Assembly (NCBI GenBank): GCA_025267735.1
Contig: CM046301.1
Location: 13,514,190-13,578,189 of the forward strand
Origin: Mactra quadrangularis
Taxonomy: Eukaryota > Mollusca > Bivalvia > Venerida > Mactridae
Reading direction: 5' to 3'
DNA length: 64,000 bases
Made by a program: the position numbers and the translations under genes. Positions 46,784 to 60,600 of this stretch are shown here, piece by piece. The notes beneath the pieces were generated by a model, which searched no databases, was not told the DNA's origin, and saw only the letters and a program-made list of their open reading frames with translations. Position 1 is the stretch's first letter. Every line of letters starts with the position of its first letter.

Positions 46784-47595
46784 CCACAGAAAATGTAAAA
46801 GCAAATTAACCATCGCCAAAGTCATTCCTGACCCATTTCTCCCTAATGCTAGAACAGGTAGGTATCTTAAAGCATCAACGTTCTACGATTACCATAGTAA
46901 TAGAATATAGGTTTTATAAGAAAAGACATTGGCATAATGTGAATATTCTAATACCATTGAACAATAACAATTTATTGCTGACATCTGTGGCTATAAGTGT
47001 TTTACCCAGACGTTACTTGATATACATACCTACTTTATTTATTGCCATTTTTGTATTGCAATGTATCCTGTCAATGTGTATTTTGATATAGCTTGTGGTT
47101 TTTTTATTATATATACTGGTGCGATTTTGCACGATAAACACAGTAATGTTAAACTACATACGGATTTCTTTTATGGTTATGCTTTTGGTTGACAAATTCT
47201 TCTATTGAATACCACAAGAGGATTGTAACTGGTGATGTTTGCTTTGGCGATAGCCTCAGACTAGAAGCTTTACACTTTGATTGCAAGTACATTAAGGGTT
47301 TATCATTTGTTGAAATTGAAAAAATCTATCAAGTGGGTGGAGTAACTAATTATATCAAAATATACATAAATTCCAAATAATTTTGATATATTTTGTAAGT
47401 GATGCATTAAGTGTATAGAAGTGACAGTGAAAATATAAAAAACTAAACAAATCAGACATTTAGAAAGAAATGAAAACATTTATCCTAACCTTGAAATAGC
47501 CTTCCGAACGTCAGTCCAAACTGTAATTTAAAACGTGTAATAGTTGTGTAGATAAATTATTACTTGGTCAGATGAAGTATCGAAATAATTACAAT
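46784..47595. other. Non-coding stretch with unexplained short open frames
   Basis: 46846-47091 and 47189-47380 are open on the plus strand (81 and 63 codons). The second has VTGDVCFGDSLRLEALHF and no stop until 47380. No domain is recognised, and this stretch precedes the large duplication, so no paralogue exists for comparison. Confidence 0.35.
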
Positions 47596-48384
47596 TCATG
47601 CATCACAAAAACTATAATTGTCTTCCTCTCAAGTAGTTGTGTAAAGACATAATACATTACATATTATGAGAAGCCATTTCAATGAAATAATTTATTAGAC
47701 ATTGCTTTGTTATGCAATAAGCCATACAAATCTGAATAATTGAAATACATCGGACACCTTATCAATCTTTTATTGATGCCGTTTTATCAATGACGTATAT
47801 GTAAAAAGATATTTATTGTGCGATGTGTTATGACTGTTCTGTTACAAGTTTGTGTAATGCAATCATATACAATAAATTTTTATACACTCATCATTGCATC
47901 AACATTTTAAGTAGATATGATTGCACCAATACAAAATGAAAACAGTTTATTGCTGCCCTTGCAATATTACCATATTGCATTGTCATTGTTTTCGACGAGT
48001 TCCATCCACAAATTGTCGGATATCCTCTGATTTATGATTTAGAATTGTCATTATTGTATCATATTTTCTTGAAAATATTGTTTAGCGTGTCTATAAATTA
48101 AAAAAAATGTTGAATATTGAAACAAGATTTATTGATTCGTAAAAGTTTTATTTGCGGATGTTTTTCTATAGAGAAGATTAAAATGCCAATAAGGCATAAA
48201 CATATCTTAAGTGATATTACATTATAATCGATACGACATAAAGCATAGTTTTGACAAACATTGTGATCAGCATATTTGAAAATGATAATTTAGGCCCTTT
48301 AGGTTAAATTTAAACAAATATAAACGATATTCTATGTAAACAATATCTCATGTTATCTTAAACGTGCTTTTACACATAACAAAT

Positions 48385-49163
48385 AAATTAAATGACTTAC
48401 TTTTACTGACAGATGTTAGTACCACAGTGCTTTACTTGTATTCAAAACTTTAAATAATATGGCTCCGTCATATATGTCTGATATAATAAAGTTTGCTAAA
48501 AATGAACACTACTCCCTAAGAATTATTGTACACAATGATATTGTAATGAAAACAAAACTCAAAACACAATATCTAAAGGATTCTTTTTCTTATTATAGTA
48601 TGACCGTTTGGAATGAAATACCTTATGAGATAAGAAATATATGAGACATTATTTCATTCAAATCTTCATACAAAAAACGTTTTTGTAAAAAAAAAATAGA
48701 TTTTCTGTCCTACATATAGGCATACACGACTACAAAGAAGCGTAATTCTTATGTGAGTTATATTTGAGTGATGATCTTTTGTACTAGTTAGTGTTGTATA
48801 TGAATGACTTCCACATGCATATTGATAAATTTAGTATAAGTTGTTGAGATTATTATATAAATTATGGTATTTTTAGCTCGAAATACGAGTACATTATTGT
48901 GAGTGTCTGTCTTTAAAAATACTTTTGTATTGTTTTTGTCTTCACATGTCTGTCTTTGTGTCTTGTCATCGTTAGTGTATGTCTGTGTGCAAGAGATGTT
49001 GTACTTTTAGTTCAATTGTATGTTTTTTTGAAATTTCATATTTTGGTACATGCCATTGAATTTCTGTTGAAGGCCATTTGACATTAAGGCATATGTTGTA
49101 GATTTACTTTGTATGTCTAAATGTTACCTTCAGAAAATATTATTATTATTACTATTATTACTA

Positions 49164-49217
<54 letters not shown>

Positions 49218-49220
49218 GTA
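48385..49220 (+). mobile_element. 5'-truncated LINE with C-terminal coding remnant and (ATT)n tail
   Basis: It is absent from unit B, where CATATAACATTTGAGCATAC (56884) is the empty site. The open frame 48459-48644 (MAPSYMSDIIKFAKNEHYSL..) continues with a stop into SFKSSYKKRF. It has the PSY.SDLI..Y.LR and WNEIP.EIR motifs typical of the region C-terminal to LINE reverse transcriptases. A 3' UTR of about 480 bp ends in a long ATT repeat (49137-49216). Different 3' UTR from the element at 8738. Confidence 0.8.
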
Positions 49221-51259
49221 TGAGCATACAATATATTCCCTCATTGAACAAATACCACCAACCTTGTGTAACCATAAAGCAACGCTCAATGATGAAGTAA
49301 TCAACTATTACATTCTTAGAGTTATATACAGCTAATAACTTAAATTGTGTTGTACAAGAATTAATTAGTCGGTTAAGTTAGTATTCGGAAATATTGAAAT
49401 GTAAAAGAAAAGATGAAAAAAGTTTTTCGGTTCTCTGAGGGACGAATTTACTTGTGGTGGCAGTGGTTATTGATTTGATAAAGGGAAATAACCGCTGCAG
49501 GGAGTTTGTAGCAACGCATAACGTATCCGCTGTGAGGAGTTTTGGGTTACAAATTTACAATAAATAGATTAAACTATATTTATCCAATTATTACGGTAAA
49601 TGATTTTAAAAGGTGTAATAAAATTCATTAATGTCGTTTAAATGTTGTCATTGAATTACTGAGAATGCTAACCTTATTATCAGAGCGATAATGGTATTAA
49701 CCATTTTAATTCGTTCCTGAAAAGAAACTAATTTTGTGCATTCCTTAATCGTAGACAAAGCGTATATTCAATTTACTGTAATTGAACTACACAATTCACG
49801 CTGTTAAGTAAGTGATTCCTTAAAACCGCTTGTTGTAATCAATATGTACGAAACTAATCTACAGTTACTACGTACAAATGTACTCAAATGACAATAGTGT
49901 GTAGGAATAGCAGCCATGTTTCATACATGTTTTCATTCCGTTTAATCAGACAAAGTGTCTCAATAGTCATTGCAATTATAGTCAAGTCCTTTGAGTAATT
50001 GATACAGGCTACATAAAGTTCTTTCATAGATTCAACTATTCTTTTCATAGTATTCAACCATTTTATACAACAGCAAACAAGTGAACATTTACATAGTATG
50101 TAAGGTAAATCAAATTAACACAATGAATACTCTTACAAGTACTGATGACTATTTGACGACATTTCGTGGCATCTTTTTTGCTTAAAGATATGAACTCGTG
50201 TTTTGCAGAAACAAGTCCAATCTGTTCAACAAATTGAACAATTTATCTTATGATATATTTGCTTATACTAATTACACATTTGATGAAAGGCCAACAAGAT
50301 GACAGATATTTTTCTAAATAAAGTATAAACCAACAACGGATAAATACCGTTTATATTTTAAGCTAACCCGACAATTTGAATAGTGATATAAATGTAGATG
50401 TATAGAATATGGTTAAAATTTAAAGTGTAGAATCTTAACTTAACCACATATTTGTATTAAAAGTTTAGCATTCCATCGATAAGCACGAAAAGTTAAACAT
50501 ATCGTAAGCCAAAAAAACGTTTGCGTCTTTGCATGAGAATTTGTTCTTGTAAAGAAAATTCAAACTGTATAGAACCCAGAAATGAGTCTGTGTAAACATG
50601 TTTCTTTTTAAATTATAATACAAGAATACACATTCGAAAATATTAAATAAAATCCAAATGTGAACTTAAGTTATAAATAGTACTTATTAAATATATCAAA
50701 GCACTTACAAACACTTTTATCGACATGCATGCTTGTCTTCAGATAAATTTCTTAGGTTGATTTATAGTTTGACTGTCAGATCTTGATAAATGAAAATATA
50801 TTAAATAACATATCAATAACGTTATAAAACAATAAGAGAACTCAGTATCAACACGAGACTTTACAAAATGCTAACAGAAACCCACAGAATATTTTTCTGA
50901 AATTTAAGACATAGTGTTTACAATTTAACAACAGGAACTGTGCCAATAAGATTTATTAACTGTCATCTTATAATGCAAGCACATTGTTGTCGTAAATATT
51001 ACTGAAGAAAGAATAATTGATTAAAACTCTCGATAGACAATTCTAAAATACTGAATAAGACAAAACCTGTACGCATTGTTTACTGCATGTGCATTTCCAA
51101 CCTGCATTTTCCGACGAAAATAACCGGAAAATGTTAAACAACGTCAATAATATAACATACTTATTTACAATTTTGTTAAACATTTTAACTTAAATTCAAC
51201 AACATCAAGATTGACAAAAGTTATCATGGCAATGTCAATAGTTCATTATGATGATACAA
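49221..51259. other. Unit A sequence without recognised genes
   Basis: Collinear with about 56896-57640 and 59070-60390 in unit B. AT-rich, no long open frame. Confidence 0.6.
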
Positions 51260-51260
51260 T

Positions 51261-51590
51261 GCATATTGTTTGCCAATGTCGTGCTCAGAATGTTTATATA
51301 TGACATACATAAACAATGCAACAATGTCCTGTAAAAGTCAGGCAAACTGTGGCTGGTGTATAAGCACATTATGGAGGCACAGGGAGCATGAGAATAATAT
51401 ATTCACATGCAATAAATTGCATAGGGAATATCGTATGAAAATAATCAAGCAACAAAATCTTGACAAAAAAGAAATCTGCGCAGTTCGACCAAGCTATTGC
51501 ATGCTCAGTACCTCATTTACATATTATCGTTATAATAAAGCAGAAATAGCCAATAATTTTACAACTGGGAACACATACTATATAATATAA
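51261..51590 (+). pseudogene. Cysteine-rich open segment resembling a PSI domain exon
   Basis: The frame is open from 51255 to 51590. Near its start it reads MSCSECLYM..MSCKSQANCGWC, with C-x5-C-x2-C and the NCGWC word characteristic of PSI (plexin-semaphorin-integrin) domains, which stabilise extracellular receptor modules. A further C follows 14 residues later. Unit B keeps the core as C-HAN-CDWCKEYGGTES..KC (60465-60530) but its flanking frame is broken by stops. An AG (GTGCTCAG, 51288) could be a 3' splice site. The rest of the frame (KII..ICAVRPSYC) is unrecognised. It may be an exon or a relic; the motif is short enough to be chance. Confidence 0.35.
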
Positions 51591-52814
51591 AATAATACAA
51601 TCGGATAAATAATATGTACATTTTACAAAAGATAAAATATCAAATAACAACAAAATTATAGTATGATTATGCAAATACAACTATGGTTGGCAAACATTTA
51701 TCATATTGCAATTGTTATTTAATGGTAAAGTTTAAACTGGAGAAATTATCTAGAATATTATGCTAAACGACTCTTGATATTAGTGTTAAATCTGAACAGA
51801 AAATGATATACAATCAAATTTCGCAAAAGATCTAACTGTCGCGTGTTATCATGTTTAAGTGAAGCGATAATTCATTCAAAGGTCAAGATAAGTCTTTCCT
51901 CGTTATAAAAAGTGTTAACGTCCATTGTTATTGATTATCATAATCATAAATAATGTACCTAACTATCATAATTATCTCTTTCACAGCCAATTGTGAGAAA
52001 TCTGTATCTGGAGATAATATCATTTTCCTGAAGATGTAAAATTTAATGATACTAATTTAGATTATTTAACCAGAAACAATATATCATATCATATGCATGT
52101 TAGGTTAGGGTAAAAATGTACATACGAGGTCGTAAGGTCATTTATAAATATAACAATTCTATTTATGTATTTAGAGAAATATTAGCTCTAAATTCTTAGC
52201 CAACACCAAATTACTATTAACAACAATAAACACTTAAATTTAGTTAAGTACTACATTGAACTGACCACGTTTTTGTTGCTCTAAAATTTAATATGTATAA
52301 TTGTCAAATTTTTTTTATAAACAGTTATAACCCAACTACTTTTCAAATACATTAATATGACAATTTTACCTTAACATTAGTATGCATCGTAACATGTATC
52401 ACGCATGCTTGCTTTACGATTTTAACAAATACATCAGCTAAGTGTATATCAAAGTGATCGTCATTGGTGTCTTCTACGGGACAATATAAATGATCTCAAG
52501 GAAACCGATACCAGGAAGCAATAATAGTTTATTGCTGACGCTAGCTGTTTGATAGTGTGACATTTTATGTCAATATGAAGGCACTCCTAGCAATATCCCA
52601 AATGTCATATTATAAGTTACCAAGTGTAGTAGTCATTTCTGAATATCAATAAAGTCTGCAGACGTTCATTTGTTATATACCCATACGATTTTTATTGAGT
52701 TACATTACAGACGCCGACAATGTGAAAACTTACATCACATTCTTCAAGCTCGTCTGAGTGCTTTAAACCACAACTTGCAAGTGATTTTTGATGTCATATT
52801 TTCTATTGTACTCG

Positions 52815-53010
52815 CGTATAGCGGGGCGAACTTTCGTGGAGCTCGTTTATGAAATAATTTCTTCGATCATTCTCCCTGCTACCACTGATTATTTTTCATG
52901 TAGGACATATGTCAATCTTTGGCGGAAAATGAGCCTAGTAACTGGTTAACAAGCTACATTGAGAAGGTAAGCCATGAACGGTGGGTATGTTGACCTGCTT
53001 TGGTGTCAGA
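52815..53010 (+). mobile_element. tRNA-derived SINE (family a), 5'-truncated, unit A
   Basis: It starts within the head (GCGGGGCGAACTTTCGTGGA) and keeps the body (ATTCTCCCTGCTACCACTGA, AGTAACTGGTTAAC) to GTTGACCTG. The tail is gone. The same insertion is in unit B (61740), so it is older than the duplication. Confidence 0.75.
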
Positions 53011-53410
53011 CCTAACCATAAAAAGAAGTATACATAAAAAGAAGAACTCGCGTATACAAGATTCGATGCAGTTTCTTTTTACTTTTGTAGACCTTGAACA
53101 TAATATTATCCTGTTATCATTAAATTTCCAATTGCAATTGCGCGAATCATTTATCCGTAACTTTTCAGTGTGCCTATTCATAAATGTCAGAACCATAACG
53201 AAAGGTTAAAGTCACACCCTAATGTGCAAAATGTGGAACTCGTATCGTGGGTAAAATGCTTTATATTTCTCATTTATAACAAAATGTTATTGTTTACTCC
53301 GGTTAACAAACTTGCTACAAAGTACATATCTGGAAAAGCAATTACATGTTTCATTCATTCATTTTCATGAACATGTTGTAACGTCATTTACTGCTGTAAT
53401 CATTAATCAA

Positions 53411-54098
53411 TGAACTCAAAATTAACAGATGTTTATAACGTGTTTACACTCATATTGTTTGTAAAATAATTGTGTAATTACAATAACAGATATTAGCAAA
53501 ACATGTCCAGTTTTTACAGATATTTATTACAATAATTTAGAATTGTTGTTTTGTCAGCATTTCTCGTTTCAGCTGATCAGTATCGTATATCTTTTATTAT
53601 TATTATTATTTTGATATTTGTCTTTTTTTGTACCTAGTATGATAGTATCAGATTTATCTGTGATATATATATAATGTAATAATATGCAGGTGTATTCATC
53701 AACTTAACTAATAATAGGGACCACGTTGGAAATAAGGATTAAATACCTTTTTTGTGACATCCCTATATTTCGACATGGTCTTTAATAATTCAATCAAGTG
53801 CAATGATACTTCGTATATTTTTGTCTTAAAATTTGCCTATCAGCAATATATACCTGTTTAACTATTCTCTTCTTACTGTACATGCAATATTATAGACTAT
53901 TTTTATATGTATTATGTACTATTTTATGCATAAACTTTATTGATCTTAATATTGTACCATCATTTTGCTCACTATACATGTACCATGTCAATGTCATGAA
54001 ATATGAATAAATATTATATATCTAGTTTAGATGTGTGTTTACACCACAGTTTCAGATGTGCTAACATTTAGCGTGTCTGTCTAAGCTGCCTTTCTGAT
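53411..54098 (+). mobile_element. LINE 3' UTR fragment, unit A only
   Basis: Unit B has the empty site (ATCATTAATATCTATTAA at 62314). The insert contains (TTA)n near 53597, TAGGGACCACGTTGGAAATA at 53715 (close to the motif at 10072 in the other LINE) and an end TGAATAAATATTATAT near 54004. Only 3' non-coding sequence remains. Confidence 0.65.
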
Positions 54099-57016
54099 AC
54101 CATTATCTATTAAAAAAATATCTTGTATATTATACAAATGCAAAATGGCGTTCTAGAAAGTAGGAGAAACCCCTCCGTCAATTGGTTTAAAAAAAAGGCT
54201 GCAAGAGCATAAATCAGAGTTCCGAGCTGTGTTCGTACTATTTTTTAGATTAAAAACAGTTGTGTTTTCTTAAACTTTACAAATGAAAAATGCATTGTAA
54301 CAATTATTTTCTAAAAATTCTTTGATAGAATACATTGAACGTGTGTCAGGTAATAGTCAATAAAGATAATATGTTTTCATATCACTCAATAATTTTATGA
54401 CGCCTTTTCAAATTCAGGACAGATCATAGCTTGTTTGTCTTGGGCAAGCTATTAAACGAGATTTCTTCAAATCTTTCGCCGTTTGTCTCCTTAAGACATT
54501 TATTTTTAAGTTTGAGAATGTTTAGGTTAAGATTTTTAAGTAATAATGAAAACTGTTCACAAAGGAATTAAACATTTATTTGGACTAGTTCTGTCAATGA
54601 CATATAGTAAATTAAGGAAACACATTGATTCAATGCTGGTCTGATGCTAAATGAAATAGTACTGGCTGTTTTAAGTGTTCAAATTGGTATTGTGATATCA
54701 TATTGAAACAGCAACAAAGACTGCGTAAATGCGAAGTACAAAATCAAATCAATGCATTGTGATAAAATATCGTTCATTGTTGGAAATAGTGAGCATCGTT
54801 AGTTCATTAATAAGAGGCAATTTAATGACAAATAAAAATGAAGCAAATATATGAACAATGACTTGCAATATGCGATTATCAAATGCATTTGTTTAAAATG
54901 TTTCTAAGCTTAATCAAGAATTATAATTTCCAGAAAATCCAGCAGTTTTATTATTCTATTTTATTGCCAATTAGATTCTTTTCCAAGGAAACAGTTTGAT
55001 ATTCTATCGTAATTGTTAACACATTAATGTATTTCATCTTGACGTTTTATCACCACTAGGCATACATAATGTATTACATTACGACGATAAACGTTTTCTC
55101 ATCTTAAATTTCTCATTTCCTCATCAGAAGTTATGTCGTCTATTTCTAAGACTTTTTCAACCAACTTGAATACATTTAAAGCTTAAGAACGATCACTTTG
55201 TTGAAATTTAGAGATTTATTTAAATATAAAAGAGAGCTAGCATATTTTACCAGTCACTTCATGCATTTTAGCATACAAACAGCCCTATATTTCATGACTG
55301 TATAATGATGTAACAAATGTTTTTGACATTACAAATATAACAACAACTGTTTATTTGTAATATTTCTTCTTTTGTGATTTTCAAATCAGTAAAACACGAA
55401 AGATATAATCAGGAAACATAAATTGATATAATCAAAATGATATCTGACATTACAAACCAGGAATTAAAATTGTTTAGCATTGCACTATTAACAACTCAAA
55501 TATGATGCCAAAATTGGTACTTTGTCTTCAAATTCTATCTATTGATAAAGATTAACTCTGCGCCCCTGCTATTATTATGTCAAAAAGTTTTAAGATGATT
55601 AATTTCAGAATATTTTAATGTCAAATTAGGTTTTTTCCTATTCTTGAATATAAGTGTGTTTCATAATAATGTACTTGAGTATACTTAATTTACTTGTAGT
55701 AGTTTCCTTTGTCCTTGAAATCAACATATCTGATATAATGCTCTATTATATTTTATATTGTCTAGAAAATATTGTATTTTCTTCAATGAATGGATAATAT
55801 TTCTTGTTTTCCAGCATTGAATTTTTCAATATATTAAACACAGAGATACTAAAATCATCAATGGAATGGTCATTTACGTTGTACAAACACCGAATGTCGA
55901 ATTCATTACCGTTATTATCGTAAATTGTAATGATGCCAGAAACAGTTTGATGAGTTTAAATAAATTAATTTAGTTGTTACATTGCTGCCTTTAATTAGCA
56001 TTATGTTCATTTACTTTAATTGAAGCTGTACTTCAAATCTTTCTCTGTATCAAATAATAGGACACTTGGCTTAAATGATACTTATTGTGTAATACAAATG
56101 TCTTCTTATAAGTACTTTACAAGCATGATCAAACATAGATTATATGATACATTATGTATCATGAAGTACCATTTCCGTGGAAAAAACATCAGCTACTGTA
56201 CTGTCGTGCAAAAAGAAACTTTAATCAAATTGCCTAAATACGTCGGAACCTTATCATTCAATTCTTAATGCCGTTTTACCAATGGCGAAAATGTAAGAAG
56301 ATATTTATAGTTATATGTTATATGGCTGTTCTGTTACAGGTCTGCATAATGCAATCATATACTATAAAATTTATACACTAATCATCATTGCATCAACATA
56401 TCTAATAGATATAACTGCACCAATACAAAATACAAATCGGTTTATTGCTGCCCTTGCAATTGTCATTATCTAATTTTATTGTCTTGTTGTTTTGCATAAA
56501 TTCAATCCAGAAATTGTCGGATTTCCTCTGATTTATAATTAAGCATTGTCATAAACATATCATATTTTCATAAAAATATTCTCCTGCGTTTCTTACAATT
56601 TTAGAACGATTTCATTTGTTCAATATATAAACAAGTTTTATTGAATCGTAAAAGTTTTATTTGCGGAAGTTCTTCTATCGAGAAGATTGAAATACCAATT
56701 AGGCATAAACATATTTTAAGTGATATTACATTTTTTAATTCAATAGGACATAAAGCATTGTTTTTGCAAACATTCTGATCAGCATCTCTGAACAATGGTT
56801 ATAGAGTCCGTTAAGGACTACTTTAGACAAATATAAACGATATTCTATGTAAACAATGTCTCATGAAATCCTAAACGAGCTTTACATATAACATTTGAGC
56901 ATACAATATATTTCCTCATTGAACAAATAGCGCCAATCTTGAGTGATCAATTACAATATTCTTAGAGTTGTATACAGCTAATTATCTAAATTGTGTTGTT
57001 TACGTATTAATTAGTC

Positions 57017-57090
57017 GGTTTGTTTGTTCGTTTTGTTTGTTTAGGTTTTGCGACGCACCAACACAGAAAGGTCACATCGCGCCGAAAGCA
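57017..57090 (-). mobile_element. SINE 3'-tail fragment (family c), unit B only
   Basis: On the minus strand, TGTGACCTTTCTGTGTTGG, GCGTCGCAAAACC and an A/C-rich AAACAAACAAAACGAAC end. Unit A shows the uninterrupted TTAGTCGGTTAAGTTAG at 49367. Same tail as at 19446. Confidence 0.65.
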
Positions 57091-57639
57091 ATTTATGATA
57101 CTAATATTGCAACTGAATTATAATGGTTCAAAGTCTTATATTTTATTATGTATATTTATTTCCTTCAAGTAGTTAATTATCGCATATGATGGTATCGACT
57201 GAAAAAGTTCTCTGAGTGAGTTAATCTTTAAATGTTTGTCACGGATGTATTTAATCAGTTTAGTAAGTATCCAGTCACAATAAATAGATTAAAACATAGT
57301 TATCTAATTATTACGGTTAATGAATTGTAAAAGGTGTAAGCCGTTAATTAAGTTAAAATGTTGTCATTGAATTTCTGATAATGCAAACCTAATTATCAGG
57401 GAGGAAATGGTATAAGCCATTTTAATTCGTTCCTGAAATGAAACTTACAATGAATTTTGTTTATTTCTGTAAGTGTAGACAAAGCGTATATTCAATTTAC
57501 TGAAATTGAACTACATTTTTTACGCTGTTCAGAAAGTGATTCCTTAAAACCGCTTGAAATAATCAATATGTGTGAAACTTATCTAGAGTTACTACGTACA
57601 GGTATACTTAAATGACAATAGTGAGTAGTAAACAGCAGA

Positions 57640-59065
57640 CAAAGATGCATCCTGCAAAAATAATAATGAAATGGATTGTACTTTAACGACCCTGTAACTT
57701 TTTCATATTGATTATATTCACAAACGATCATTAAAAGATTAACAACTAATCGTTTACCATATTTCAAATTATAATATTAGTTTGTCTTTAATGTCCCCAT
57801 GTACATGGGATGCACTTAAGATAAATTTATCTAATTATTAAGTCAGTTATTTACTAAACATCATACCTAAATTTTGTCTGAAAGCTGACAAGAAAAATTA
57901 CTCCAGGACAACTATGTAATATCTATTATCATCAAATGTCTAACCTTTATAACAAGGTAGGATATTATCTTAACATTTCTAACATATTCTCGATAGGGTT
58001 TTACAGACAAGTATAGTGCTACCATTCAAAGATGTAATCAAGTTGTAACCAAGTCACTTACAAAAGAAAGAAGAGTTAATGGAGTAAATACAACTATTTT
58101 GCAATAATGATCTATATTAACTTCCATTTCGTGAGTTATACAATCTTTTGTTCATATTCGGAGAGTAAATCATTTCGAAAGCGAGCAAACTCAAGTGCTC
58201 GTTTGATAAGACATTAGATAAGTGTGTTAAAGTCTGGAATGGATTTACAGTGTGCCTATATTCTCATCAGACATTTAAAAGCAAAGGAATTACAACGCGT
58301 GATCATGATATAGAAACTGTGAATGAACTGTAATTGCTACTTGTGCAAGAAGGAGACATACAGCATCTAAACAGACTGCCCATTTCCAGTAAATGCGCAC
58401 GATCAAAACTATTATAACTCTAAATTCCACGAGAAGAGAGTATGTAAATGTAGAAAAAGGAAACTATTTTCAATTTATTAGACGTAAAACTTTTTTTCTT
58501 TAATGAGTTCTGTAGATAATCAGACGATTATTTATCATTTTGAAAAGTTAATTTTATAAGCTCTTTAAATAGAATATATTTATACCTTTGGTGATTGCGC
58601 TAAGCGGTAAATTTCACTTTGAGTAATAGTAATTCTGTTTCTTTCAGCTTAAGTGATGGTTCATATACTGCAAAAGTACGTTTTACCGATCTTATGAACA
58701 GGTATAAACTTTGCTTATAATTGGATATGTACAACGCCACATCAACCAAATAATTTTCTGTTTTATTAAGCATGTGTGTATAAGTCTAACTCTAAGAAAC
58801 ATAAATCTAATATCTTAAGTGCTACTTGTGTGATGGCCTTAATAAAAGTTTTACCTTTGTCTGAATATATTGCCTGACAGTGTATTGGACACTTTTGATT
58901 ATTGTCGCTAACGTTTAGTCGCCATTCAGTACTAAATGTTCAGTTTGCTAATAAATAATAACAAGGTCGAAACAGAAACTAATAACATTATATGATATAG
59001 TTTGTTTGGTCAAAGGACCATAAGACGCAATTTCGTACACTACTTATTTACTTTACCTTTTTAAT
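57640..59065. repeat. 1.4 kb block present only in unit B
   Basis: Unit A passes directly from GACAATAGTGTGTAGGAATA (49890) to the sequence matching CAGTAATAGTCAAGT (59110). Either unit B gained this block or unit A lost it. Part of it (about 57880-58110) weakly resembles the 0.9 kb tandem unit at 38.8-40.5 kb (ATCATCAAATGTCT.., a GGTTTTACAGACAAG.. stretch). No gene is seen. Confidence 0.55.
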
Positions 59066-60459
59066 GTTTTACTCCGTACACTCAGACTAAGTGACGAAAT
59101 TTCGATTGCAGTAATAGTCAAGTTTTTAAAGTGATTTATATGTACAACATTCAAGTAATACACTACGTTTGACGTAACACTTTTTTATAAAAACTTTCAT
59201 AGATGTATACAACTATTATACACAGTAGCAAACACGAGAGCATTTACGTAGTGTGTTTGGTAAATCAAACAAACAAATAATCTGACAAGTACTGATAACT
59301 ATATGTTTACATTTTGTGGCATCTTTCTTGCCAAGAGAAAAGATAAAACTGTTTAAGAAAAGTAACTTGTTTTGCAGAAACAAGTCAGATCAATTCAGCA
59401 ATTTGAACAGTTTATGTTATGATATGTTCGCTTATAATGATTACACAATTGATGAAAGGCCAACAAGATGACAGATATTTTCGAAATACAATATTACAAA
59501 TAACGAAGAAATGCCGTTTTTGCTCTAAGCTTACTCGACAATTTAGTTACTGACATACATGTAGATATATTAGGATGTGATAAAAATTAAAGTGTTTGAA
59601 TTTAACTAGACCACATATTTGTATTCAAAGCTCAGCAATCAATCGCTAAGCATGAAAAGTTGAACGCTTCGTGTTTGCTTTGCATGAAAATGTGTTCATG
59701 TAAAGAAAAGTCAAACTGTTAAATAATGAGAAATGTGTCTGTGCTTAACATGTTATATTTACATTCTAACACAAGAATACAAATTCGATTCGAAAATTGT
59801 TGAATCAAAATGTAACCTGAAGTTAAAGATAATAAATATATTATATTTTAAAGCACCAACTAAACACTTTTGTCGATATTCATGTTTGTCTTCAAAGTAA
59901 TTTGTTAGATTGATTTATGGTTTGACTATCATCTTTTGATAAAATTGATAAATGGAAATATATTGAATTACACTAACATAACGTCATGGAACAATAAAAG
60001 AACGCAATATCAACAAACAGAACAGAAATCCATAAAACAAATTCTGAAATTAAAGACATCGTGTTTACAATTTCACAGCTTAAATGGTGCCAATTTGATT
60101 AATTAACTGTCATCTTATAATGCAAACATTTTTTGTCTTAATTACTATTGAAGAAAAAAAATTAATTGAAATTCTTGATCTACAACTTTTAACATAAAAT
60201 AGAAAATTGTTTACTGCATTTCCTGCATGTTCCTCCGTGAATAACCGGAAAATAATAAACAACGTCAAAAACATTAAGTTCTTGTTTACGATTTGATCAA
60301 ACATTTTAACTCAAATTTAGCAACATCAAGATTGACAAAAGTAATTATGTCAATGCCAATATTTTAATAATGATACAATGCATAGTGTTTGCCAATACCG
60401 TGCTCAAAGTGTTTATAATGTATACGACACACACAAATAATGTAACAAGGCAATGCTTT

Positions 60460-60600
60460 GTAGATGTCACGCTAACTGTGACTGGTGTAAGGAGTATGGG
60501 GGCACTGAGAGCATGAAAACGAAATGTTTACGTGCAATGAATTACATAGGGAATACCAGGATGAAATTATCATGAAACAAAGTCTTGAAATATTTCTGCT
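60460..60600 (+). pseudogene. Unit B counterpart of the PSI-like segment, frame-broken
   Basis: TGTCACGCTAACTGTGACTG encodes CHANCDW, followed by CKEYGGTESMKTKCLR before a stop at about 60571. Upstream, stops interrupt the frame that is open in unit A. The WC-x11-CL spacing here is closer to ordinary PSI domains than in unit A, which has an indel after GGTGTA. Confidence 0.35.

Larger units (their letters stand above)
47600..55800. repeat. Large tandem duplication, unit A
   Basis: It matches 56060-64000 in order over most of its length; examples are AATGCAATCATATAC (47857 and 56348), GAGCATACAATATATT (49222 and 56898), GATCTCAAGGAAACCGATAC (52492 and 61393) and GGAGAAACCCCTCCGTC (54162 and 62360). 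It holds two LINE fragments absent from unit B. Nothing else in this unit is recognised as a gene beyond the PSI-like open segment. Confidence 0.9.
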
